A DNA stretch of 25,099 bases from an uncultured Clostridia bacterium (lineage in GTDB: Bacteria > Bacillota > Clostridia > TANB77 > CAG-508), in the NCBI GenBank assembly GCA_947629805.1, contig CANRFE010000005.1, positions 1 to 25,099 on the forward strand, read 5' to 3'. The notes under the pieces were generated by a model. The model was not told the origin of the DNA. It did not search any database and worked only from the letters and a program-made list of their open reading frames with translations. Below, piece by piece: positions 16,350-22,881 of the stretch; the first letter of the stretch is position 1; every line of letters starts with the position of its first letter. The position numbers and the translations under genes were made by a program.

Positions 16350-17156
16350 ATGGAAAATGCTGTTGAAGCTTTAAAAATGGCTTTTGCTGTTTTCGTATTT
16401 CTTATGGCATTAACCGTTAGTATCTTTTGTTTTAACCAAGTAAAAGCAACTTCCGATGTGGTTCTATACATGAACGATAGCACAAAATACTATGAATACC
16501 AAGGGGTAGCAGGAAAAGCAGCACAAAATAGAATAGTGGGGTTGGAAACGATTATTCCAACATTATATAAGTATTATAAAGAAAACTATACCGTATTCTT
16601 CCGTGAAGCACATTATAATGAACAAACAGGAGAGTTTTCTGGCAATATTAGACCACTTGCTATTTATACTACACCATCTCGTTACCGCTCTAGTGGGAAA
16701 GTAAATGCTTCTTATTTATGGGGAAAACAAGATGGAGATTTAAATCAAAGTACATACGATACTTTAGTACAAGCAAAATATTCTCCTTATTTAACAGGGG
16801 GATATACCCAAAAAGGAAATACAGCCATATTTTCTTTTGACTTAGAAGAAGAAACATTAAGGCACGAGCCTTGGACAGGAAGTTATGAAAAAGCAAAGCA
16901 GAACATAGATAACTTTTTATATGGAACAGTTTACTTGAATCCAAACAACAATGCAGAGTATATAGATTATAGTAAATCCCCTTTACAATTAGGTGGGTTT
17001 ATTGCAAAATATAGAAACGAACAGTTTGTAGAAACCATAGGAGAATACACCTATTCTAGTTCACAAGCTAAGGATGATACAGAAGATGGAAGTACAGTAA
17101 GTAGTTTAGTTAAGGAAAAAAACAAAAGAATGATTATTTTTACTTTAATAAAATAG
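16350..17156 (+). CDS. Pilin-like protein 4 (MENA family), large
   Basis: 268 residues, the largest paralog. It starts MENAVEALKMAFAVFVFLMA with one membrane helix, followed by YYEYQGVAGKAAQNRIVGLE and TIIPTLYKYYKENYTVFF, which corresponds to the shared second block. The extra C-terminal domain is rich in Tyr, Asn and Gly (for example WTGSYEKAKQNIDNFLYGTV) and ends in SLVKEKNKRMIIFTLIK. A large outward domain on a pilin-type stalk suggests a minor or tip subunit, possibly for adhesion. Only a modest ribosome binding site (AAGGAAAT) is present, fitting lower expression. There is no CGG codon and the frame is intact. Confidence 0.7.
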   Translation: MENAVEALKMAFAVFVFLMALTVSIFCFNQVKATSDVVLYMNDSTKYYEYQGVAGKAAQNRIVGLETIIPTLYKYYKENYTVFFREAHYNEQTGEFSGNIRPLAIYTTPSRYRSSGKVNASYLWGKQDGDLNQSTYDTLVQAKYSPYLTGGYTQKGNTAIFSFDLEEETLRHEPWTGSYEKAKQNIDNFLYGTVYLNPNNNAEYIDYSKSPLQLGGFIAKYRNEQFVETIGEYTYSSSQAKDDTEDGSTVSSLVKEKNKRMIIFTLIK

Positions 17157-17184
17157 AAAGGAACTAAAAAAGGAGGAAAGAAAA

Positions 17185-17709
17185 ATGGGAGATAGTTTAA
17201 TTACCATTGTAGCAATATTTTTAGCCGCTATTTTAATGTTTGTTTTTCCTTTAATGTCAATTTCAGAAAGAACGGATGATGTATCAGAATTAGCTGTACA
17301 AACAGCTACAACGGAATTTGTTAACAAAGTAAGAACAACGGGAAAATTAACATTAGAAGATTATGATAAATATGTAGCAACAATTAATGGAACAGGAAAT
17401 TCTTTTGATGTAGATATCGAAGTAGATCAATTAGACGAAAATCCAGGCGTAAAAACAACACAAACAGACATGACAAAAATAGGAGAGAATTTGTATTATA
17501 GATTATAGACTTCACAAGTAGAAGAAAAGTTAAATAATAATGGAAAAATTATTTTAAAAGAAGGAGATATGGTTTCTGTTATTGCGAAAAATACAAACCA
17601 AACCATTTCTCAAATCTTGAAAAATTTCTTCTATCAATTAGCTGGAAATGATACTTACCAAATCGCTGCTCAACATGCAGGAATTGTTACCGTAAATGGA
17701 ACAAAGTAA
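17185..17709 (+). CDS. Membrane-anchored pilus-operon protein with in-frame TAG
   Basis: Starts MGDSLITIVAIFLAAILMF, one N-terminal membrane helix. The outward part reads SERTDDVSELAVQTATTEFV and continues to IGENLYYRL, then TAG at 17506-17508. The same frame then stays open for 66 more codons with coherent protein (TSQVEEKLNNNGKIILKEG, then MVSVIAKNTNQTISQILKNF) to TAA 17707-17709, followed by a terminator. The whole is 174 codons including the TAG. TAG is the normal stop of several genes here, so it is not globally reassigned. A one-base change from a Tyr codon (TAT/TAC) would explain it: a nonsense mutation, programmed readthrough or sequence error. GGAGGAAAG precedes the ATG. Confidence 0.72.
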
Positions 17710-17722
17710 AATAATTTCAATA

Positions 17723-17750
17723 GGGCAGAAAATACTTCTGCCTCTTTTTT
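17723..17750 (+). terminator. Terminator closing the pilus operon
   Basis: Stem GGGCAGAA (17723-17730) with TTCTGCCT (17736-17743), loop AATAC, then CTTTTTT. It lies 13 bases after the TAA at 17709, which supports 17709 rather than the TAG as the true gene end. Confidence 0.82.
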
Positions 17751-17775
17751 ATCTAAAGATTAGAAAGGAACACAA

Positions 17776-19479
17776 ATGAAATTACAACATTTAACTATTA
17801 TCTTTGTTATTATTATGTTGCCAATTTCCATGGTTATTACCTCTTATATTCAAACACAAATTGATACCATCTCTTTACAAACAAAATATACTTCAAGATT
17901 ACAAACGGCAACACATGATGCCATAAAAGCATTTCAATTAAATACTCTGAACAATAAATATTCTACGGTTAGCGATTCTAAAATTCGAGATATTGAAGCT
18001 TCTATTTCTACTTTTTATCATTCTTTAGGAGTAGAATTAGGAGCAAGTGGATATGACCAAGAAAGTTTAAGAACTTTTATACCAGCTCTTGTTTATACTA
18101 TGTATGATGGTTATTATATTTATGGAGAATATTATAATGAAACCATAGGAGATTATCAATATGGCTTAAGACCTTATATTTATTATTCTTGTCGTTATAA
18201 GAAAAACAATAATGATTTTGTTGTAAATTACACATTAGATAATACGATTACGGTTTATGGAGAAATTAATGGACAATATGTAACGAAATCAGGAGCTTTA
18301 ATTAATCCCAATTTAGTGGATGAAAGAAGTATTCAAAAGATACAATATCAATATACAGATAACAATGGAAATACACATAAGCATGAATATGTAGTGTCCA
18401 TTCAATACGATGATGTAAAAATAGAAAGAGAAATTTTAAGAGAACAATTAATAACCCTAAACGAAGATAATCAACCATCTTTAGATACGTATGAATATGT
18501 AAATTATAGTAATCGAAGAGTTTATAAAGACATAGGAACAGATCAATATTTTTGGAATAATAAAAATAAAAAGCAATACATTACCGACGAGGAAACGTTA
18601 AATTTTGTAAAAAACATGACAATAGACAATCACTTATATAGTAATAGTGCAGCACAATATTATGCAGATGCTTATGAATTTAGTAAATGGGTAAATTCTG
18701 CTTTACAAAGCATTACACAACAAGATGCGTATGAAGCAGATGGAATAACAAAAATCAATGATTTTGCTATTACAACAGAACAAGAAAAAATATTCTATTT
18801 AACGCAAGAGAATAATCCCTTACTTTCTAGTTCTACCTTCAATCAAAATAGAATATCTGTGATTCGTAAAGCAATAGAATCTAATTTAGCAACAGCAATT
18901 GCAAATTTTGGAAGAATGTCTACTTATGAATACGAATTTGTGGTACCGAAATTTACCGAAGAAGATTGGGATAGCTTAGTCAATAATATTACAGTGGCAA
19001 GTTTTATGCAAGGAATTCCAATAGGGGCAAAATTTTTCAATCAATATTGTATTATTACAAATGATAAAAATAAAGAAGTAGTCAATGCAGATTCCATTTA
19101 TGTTATAGAGGAAGATAATACCGTGCATTTGCCTATTTGCAAAGATATGATAGAACAAGAACATACCATAAAGGAAGCTTATCAGAATATAGACTTTGAG
19201 CGTCAAACCGTAGTCATTACCGAAGGAGATGAAAGGTATTTCTATCCACATGCAAATGCAAAATGCTATAATTGTATAGTAAGTGTGGCAGAAAGTTATG
19301 ATGTGGATGATTTATTAGCAGGTAGCATGAAAACTTATGATGCCAACACAGATACGTATATTGTAGATAGGGAAGCAACCAATAGTATTCGAACTAGTAA
19401 TTTAAGAAAAGTATATTTAACCGCTTTAGCAAGAGAAAAATATGACTTATATAAAACAAATTCTTATTTTGGAAATTAA
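17776..19479 (+). CDS. Large N-terminally anchored surface protein of the pilus cluster
   Basis: 567 residues. A single membrane helix at about 5-25 (LTIIFVIIMLPISMVITSYI) is followed by a long outward region. Early on there is a Tyr-rich segment (YDGYYIYGEYYNE, then YQYGLRPYIYYSCRY). No repeat or enzymatic motif is recognised. The N-terminal anchor plus long extracellular part, directly after the pilus operon, suggests an assembly factor or minor/tip component of the same machine, a role TadE/TadG-type proteins play elsewhere. It starts 26 bases after the operon terminator, so it depends on readthrough or an unseen promoter; GAAAGGA lies before the ATG. No in-frame CGG. Confidence 0.65.
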   Translation: MKLQHLTIIFVIIMLPISMVITSYIQTQIDTISLQTKYTSRLQTATHDAIKAFQLNTLNNKYSTVSDSKIRDIEASISTFYHSLGVELGASGYDQESLRTFIPALVYTMYDGYYIYGEYYNETIGDYQYGLRPYIYYSCRYKKNNNDFVVNYTLDNTITVYGEINGQYVTKSGALINPNLVDERSIQKIQYQYTDNNGNTHKHEYVVSIQYDDVKIEREILREQLITLNEDNQPSLDTYEYVNYSNRRVYKDIGTDQYFWNNKNKKQYITDEETLNFVKNMTIDNHLYSNSAAQYYADAYEFSKWVNSALQSITQQDAYEADGITKINDFAITTEQEKIFYLTQENNPLLSSSTFNQNRISVIRKAIESNLATAIANFGRMSTYEYEFVVPKFTEEDWDSLVNNITVASFMQGIPIGAKFFNQYCIITNDKNKEVVNADSIYVIEEDNTVHLPICKDMIEQEHTIKEAYQNIDFERQTVVITEGDERYFYPHANAKCYNCIVSVAESYDVDDLLAGSMKTYDANTDTYIVDREATNSIRTSNLRKVYLTALAREKYDLYKTNSYFGN

Positions 19480-19547
19480 ACAATCGTATAAATAAAAAAT
19501 AAAAAAATGGGAAAAATAAATAGTAAAAAAGTAAAGAAGGTTTTATT

Positions 19548-20793
19548 TTGAAAAGAAAAATAAAAATAATTTGCATTCTATTTATTTTACTCATTTTTTA
19601 TGTTTATGTAGCCAATATTACTTTGTTTCCCAGCACTATTTTATTAATGCAGGGGGAAACATTACATTTTATAAATTTATGGGGAATTCAAGTAGAAGAA
19701 AAGAAAAATTCTAATCCCAATATAGGGGAATATCAGATAGCAGAGCTAGTAGAAACCTCAAATTCTGCAGAAAACAGTGAATTGCAGGAAATGGGAAAAA
19801 TTGATTTAAACTTAAATTTGTTTCATAGCATTCCCTTAAAAGAAGTATCGGTAAATGTAATTCCCAAAACAACCGTCATTCCTTTAGGAAATGCTATTGG
19901 CTTAAAGTTATACACAGAAGGGGTATTGGTAGTAGGAATGACGGAAATAGAAGGAAAAAAGCCGTACCAAAATGCCGATATAAAAGAAGGAGATAGAATT
20001 ATTTCTATTAACAATACAAAAATATCTTCAACAGAAGACTTGGTAGAAAGCGTGAATCATTCTAACGGGAAGGAAATGACAATTCAATATATTAGAAATG
20101 ATGTAGAAGCAACAACTAGTATGATACCGGTACAAACACAGGAAAGAGAATATAAATTAGGATTGTGGGTAAGAGATGCGGCAGCCGGTGTGGGAACGGC
20201 AACTTTCTATGTACCTTCTACAGGTATGTTTGCTTCTTTAGGACATGGGATTGTAGATATTGATACAGAAGACTTAATTACCATTAGCAATGGAGAAGTA
20301 GTAACTACCGATATTATTTCAATAGAAAAAGGAGAAAAAGGAAAACCAGGAGAAATAAGAGGCAGTATTGAGGGAGGTACCACCATAGGAGAGGTATATA
20401 AAAATACCAGTTTTGGAATTTTTGGAAAATTAACAAACAAAAGTAGACTTTCTATTTCTTCTGACGAAATAGAAGTATTAAATCGTAAAGAGATAAAAAC
20501 AGGACAAGCACAAATCTTATGTGAGTTAGAACAAGGAAACAAACAATATTATGACATAGAAATACAAAAAATCTATACAGGAAATCAAAAAGATAACAAA
20601 AGTATGCAAATTAAGGTAACAGACAAAGCGTTATTAGAAAAAACAGGAGGAATTATTCAACGGCATGTCAGGTTCTCCTATTATACAAAATGGAAAATTT
20701 GTAGGAGCGGTCACGCATGTATTAGTAAATGATCCCACTACAGGTTATGGTGTATTTGCCGATATGATGTTAAAGCAAATGGCACAAATATAA
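19548..20793 (+). CDS. spoIVB: SpoIVB serine peptidase with a +1 shift before the catalytic serine
   Basis: The sporulation signalling protease that, in Bacillus, is secreted from the forespore and triggers SigK processing. The start TTG 19548 follows AGAAGG; a membrane anchor is at about 5-25. A PDZ domain spans about 112-190 (GVLVVGMTEIEG, IKEGDRIISINNTKI). The S55 protease domain has LGHGIVD (His233) and Asp359. After 371 codons the frame meets CGG at 20661-20663. Dropping the C gives GMSGSPIIQNGKFVGAVTHV with nucleophile Ser374, then an open frame to TAA 20791-20793. The total is 414 residues and the Asp-Ser distance of 15 equals that of the Bacillus enzyme. Unshifted, the product stops at about codon 394 without the serine. 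Placement after a pilus cluster is unusual. Confidence 0.94.
20661..20663 (+). other. CGG +1 recoding site 5 (spoIVB)
   Basis: The in-frame context is CAA CGG CAT. Skipping C20661 gives CAA GGC ATG, encoding the Gln-Gly-Met of the GMSGSP active-site motif. Frame arithmetic is exact on both sides (371 and 43 codons). Confidence 0.8.
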
Positions 20794-20795
20794 AA

Positions 20796-20826
20796 AAGGA
20801 CTATTTTTTCTAGTCCTTCCTTTTTT
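20796..20826. terminator. Bidirectional terminator between spoIVB and murC
   Basis: Stem AAGGACTA (20796-20803) with TAGTCCTT (20811-20818), T-rich on the plus-strand side and A-run on the left for the minus strand. It overlaps the last codons of murC, which converges on spoIVB. Confidence 0.7.
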
Positions 20827-22204
20827 CTTCTAATAACATTGGTCCAATATTGGTAACAGTTCCTGCACCTAAAGTTAAAATAATATCGTCTTTTTCTACC
20901 ACTTCTTTTAAGTAAGAAACAATATCTACAAATTCTGGTATGTAGAGAGCTTTTCTACCTAATTGTTTGATTTGCTCTACAAGGTCTTGAGAAGAAATGC
21001 CGTAAGTATTTACTTCTCTAGCTGCATAAATATCGGTAACAATAATATTGTCAAAATAGGTTAAGCTATCTGCAAAATCTTCTAATAAATTTTTTGTTCT
21101 ACTATAAGTGTGAGGTTGGAAAATAACCCAAGAGTGATGGTATTGCTTCTTTTTTAGAGCATTAGCAGTTGCTTTAATTTCTGTTGGATGGTGACCATAG
21201 TCATCATAAATGGAAGCACCACGAAAATTCCCAATATATTCAAAACGTCTGCAAGCACCAGTGTATTTTTTTAAGGCAGATTTAATAGTCGATTTTGCAA
21301 TTCCATAGGCATCGCATAAACTAATGCAAGCTAAAGCATTCAATACATTGTGTGCACCTGGTATAGAAAGTTCAAAAGAAGCATAAAAAGCATTATTATA
21401 ATATACATCAAAACGAGGGAAGCCATTCTTATTAAAGGTAATGTTTCTTCCTAAAAAATTCACTTTTTCATTTTCTATCCCATAGGAAATTACTTTCGCA
21501 TTTGTGTAGTGAGGTAGTTGTACACAATAAGGATTGTCGCAATTTACTACTAATAAACCATCTTCTGGTAAAAGCCCTACATATTTTATAAAAGCTCTAT
21601 GAATATTTTCGATATTTTTGAAATAATCTAAATGGTCATTATCAATATTTAAAATTACTTCTGCTTTAGGGTAAAATTTTAGAAAACTTTCCACATATTC
21701 GCATGCTTCAATGACAAAATGTTCACTATTTCCAACACGATAATTTCCATCAATTGCTTTTAGTGTAGCACCTACTTGAATAGAAGGATCCAAGCCTGCT
21801 TCTAAAAAACACATAGAAACCATAGAAGTAGTAGTTGTTTTTCCATGGGTACCAGAAATACAAATTGTGTCCTGAAAAGCTTTTGTAATAAGCCCTAAGA
21901 AATCTGCTCTTTCCATGGTAGGAATACCAAGTTCTTTTGCTTTTACCAATTCTATATCGTCTTTTTTTATAGCAGCCGTATACACTACAAGGTCTGCTTT
22001 TGCTAGTAAATTCACATCGTGGCCAATAACTACGTGAATGCCATCTAAATTTAATTTTTTTGTGGTTTCAGAAGCACAAGCATCAGAACCCATAACAAGA
22101 AAGCCCCAATGCTTTAAAATTTCTGCAATGCCACTCATGCTAACGCCACCAATACCAATCATGTAGATACATTTGTATTTTCTTAATTCTTGTATATTTG
22201 CCAA
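20810..22204 (-). CDS. murC: UDP-N-acetylmuramate--L-alanine ligase
   Basis: Adds L-Ala to UDP-MurNAc, the first cytoplasmic peptide step of peptidoglycan synthesis. It has about 464 residues, full length. Motifs: YMIGIGGVSMSGIAEIL (dinucleotide-type UDP-sugar domain) at the N-terminus; SGTHGKTTTTSMVS, the ATP loop of Mur ligases; NIDNDHLDYF; and YDDYGHHPTEIKAT. I favour the TTG at 22204 as start, because AAGGAAG ends 8 bases before it; the in-frame GTG three codons upstream directly abuts that site. A strong minus-strand promoter lies upstream. The gene stands alone, transcribed towards spoIVB and divergently from spoVG. Confidence 0.96.
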   Translation of the reverse strand: MANIQELRKYKCIYMIGIGGVSMSGIAEILKHWGFLVMGSDACASETTKKLNLDGIHVVIGHDVNLLAKADLVVYTAAIKKDDIELVKAKELGIPTMERADFLGLITKAFQDTICISGTHGKTTTTSMVSMCFLEAGLDPSIQVGATLKAIDGNYRVGNSEHFVIEACEYVESFLKFYPKAEVILNIDNDHLDYFKNIENIHRAFIKYVGLLPEDGLLVVNCDNPYCVQLPHYTNAKVISYGIENEKVNFLGRNITFNKNGFPRFDVYYNNAFYASFELSIPGAHNVLNALACISLCDAYGIAKSTIKSALKKYTGACRRFEYIGNFRGASIYDDYGHHPTEIKATANALKKKQYHHSWVIFQPHTYSRTKNLLEDFADSLTYFDNIIVTDIYAAREVNTYGISSQDLVEQIKQLGRKALYIPEFVDIVSYLKEVVEKDDIILTLGAGTVTNIGPMLLEEKRKD

Positions 22205-22245
22205 AGTAAGCACTTCCTTTTATTTTTTCGTAATTATTAGAAGTT

Positions 22246-22274
22246 ATTATATAATGTTTCTATTCGCTTTTCAA
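22246..22274 (-). promoter_or_regulatory. murC promoter flanked by a 9-bp inverted repeat
   Basis: On the minus strand: TTGAAA (22274-22269), 17-base spacer, TATAAT (22251-22246). TTAGAAGTT at 22237-22245 and AACTTCTAA at 22287-22295 are exact inverted copies that bracket the core promoter, so a looping or dimeric regulator is possible. A second small palindrome, AATGCA-TTGTA-TGCATT, lies just beyond. Confidence 0.7.
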
Positions 22275-22376
22275 TATATTTTGTAAAACTTCTAATGCAT
22301 TGTATGCATTTTTTTCGAAAAAGTGAGAATACTAAAAGAAAGAAAAAAATATTTTTTTGAAAATTTGTAAAAAAGA

Positions 22377-22405
22377 GAAGGAAAAAATAATTTTTTGACG
22401 AATAA
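22377..22405 (+). promoter_or_regulatory. SigH-type promoter of spoVG
   Basis: GAAGGAAAA (22377-22385), 11-base spacer, GACGAATAA (22397-22405). This fits the SigH consensus RnAGGAwWW-N11-12-RnnGAATww exactly, and spoVG is a classic SigH gene in Bacillus. A possible SigA -35 (TTGACG, 22395-22400) overlaps it, with a weak -10 (TAGTAA, 22418-22423). Confidence 0.75.
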
Positions 22406-22411
22406 TATTAG

Positions 22412-22431
22412 TGTACATAGTAAAATGTACA
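22412..22431 (+). promoter_or_regulatory. Inverted repeat in the spoVG leader
   Basis: TGTACAT (22412-22418) and ATGTACA (22425-22431) are perfect inverted copies six bases apart, at or just after the predicted SigH transcription start. It is a candidate operator for a dimeric repressor of spoVG (AbrB acts on the Bacillus gene, but I see no specific AbrB signature). Confidence 0.5.
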
Positions 22432-22464
22432 AATATTAAAAACAGTAGAAAGAGGTGCTTAAAA

Positions 22465-22746
22465 ATGCAAATCACAGATGTACGTTTAAGAAAGGTTAAT
22501 TCAGAAAACAGAATGAAAGCTGTTGCTTCTGTAACATTCGATAATGAATTCGCAGTACACGATATTAAAGTTATCGAAAGCCAAAATGGATTATTTATTG
22601 CTATGCCAAGCAGAAAAACTCCAAACGGAGAATTCAAGGATATAGCTCATCCAATCAATGCTGAGACAAGAGAGAAAATTCAAAAAGCTATATTAGAAGC
22701 TTATGAAGCTCCAGAGACTGAAGAAACATCAGAATCAGCAGAATAA
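22465..22746 (+). CDS. spoVG: Septation and regulatory protein SpoVG
   Basis: 93 residues, the normal length. It begins MQITDVRLRKVNSENRMKAV and continues ASVTFDNEFAVHDIKVIES, then GLFIAMPSRKTPNGEFKDIA, all diagnostic of SpoVG. It ends in an acidic tail. SpoVG is a small nucleic-acid-binding regulator that affects asymmetric septation in Bacillus and surface or virulence genes in other Firmicutes. The start has AGAGGTG 7-8 bases upstream. It is expressed from a SigH-type promoter in a 250-base divergent region shared with murC, and ends at a strong terminator, so it is a single-gene unit. Confidence 0.97.
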   Translation: MQITDVRLRKVNSENRMKAVASVTFDNEFAVHDIKVIESQNGLFIAMPSRKTPNGEFKDIAHPINAETREKIQKAILEAYEAPETEETSESAE

Positions 22747-22756
22747 TATAAAAATA

Positions 22757-22788
22757 AAAAACCTTTCTTTTTTAAGGAAGGTTTTTAT
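22757..22788 (+). terminator. spoVG terminator
   Basis: 13-bp stem with one G-T pair (22757-22769 with 22774-22786), four-base loop TTTT, T-run in the right arm. The A-run on the left lets it work in reverse as well. Confidence 0.85.
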
Positions 22789-22791
22789 TTT

Positions 22792-22867
22792 GCTGCTTTT
22801 GGGGACGGAGGAAAAAAACAGGTGAATTTAAATTTACCTGTTTTTTTCCTCCGTCCCCAAAAGCAGC
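22792..22867. repeat. Near-perfect 37-bp hairpin repeat element
   Basis: Bases 22792-22828 pair with 22831-22867 over 37 bp with one G-T pair and a two-base loop. The arms contain GCTGCTTTTGGGGACGGAGG, a run of seven A, and ACAGGT, with the complement on the other side. It is too long and G+C-rich at its base for an ordinary terminator here and sits directly after one. GGGGACGG-type palindromes resemble REP-like elements moved by Y1-type (IS200-like) transposases; that link is inference. It may also terminate the convergent dipeptidase transcript. Confidence 0.85.
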
Positions 22868-22881
22868 CCCCAAGTAGCCCT

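Noticed and set aside
17506..17508. Global reassignment of TAG to an amino acid
   Set aside because: TAG is the plausible terminal stop of cpaF (11938), the gene ending at 15279, the gene ending at 17156 and the recombinase (2520).
6000..20700. Classical slippery-site frameshifting by the upstream tRNA
   Set aside because: The codons before CGG (AAT, TCT, TGC, AAT, CAA) would have to re-pair with ATC, CTC, GCC, ATC and AAC one base on, which is not a consistent or favourable change; there is also no shared downstream stem or upstream Shine-Dalgarno spacing that I can see.
5994..20793. Treating truA, cpaF, the pilin-like gene and spoIVB as four separate pseudogenes
   Set aside because: The breaks share one triplet in one phase, the remaining sequence is intact, and the products are needed for core functions; independent decay would give varied lesions.
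5994..20793. Simple reassignment of CGG to another amino acid
   Set aside because: Reading CGG as any amino acid leaves the downstream frame wrong; only loss of one base restores the conserved sequence.
22201..22213. GTG at 22213 as the murC start
   Set aside because: It leaves no space after the AAGGAAG ribosome binding site; the TTG at 22204 has normal spacing and the family's N-terminus.
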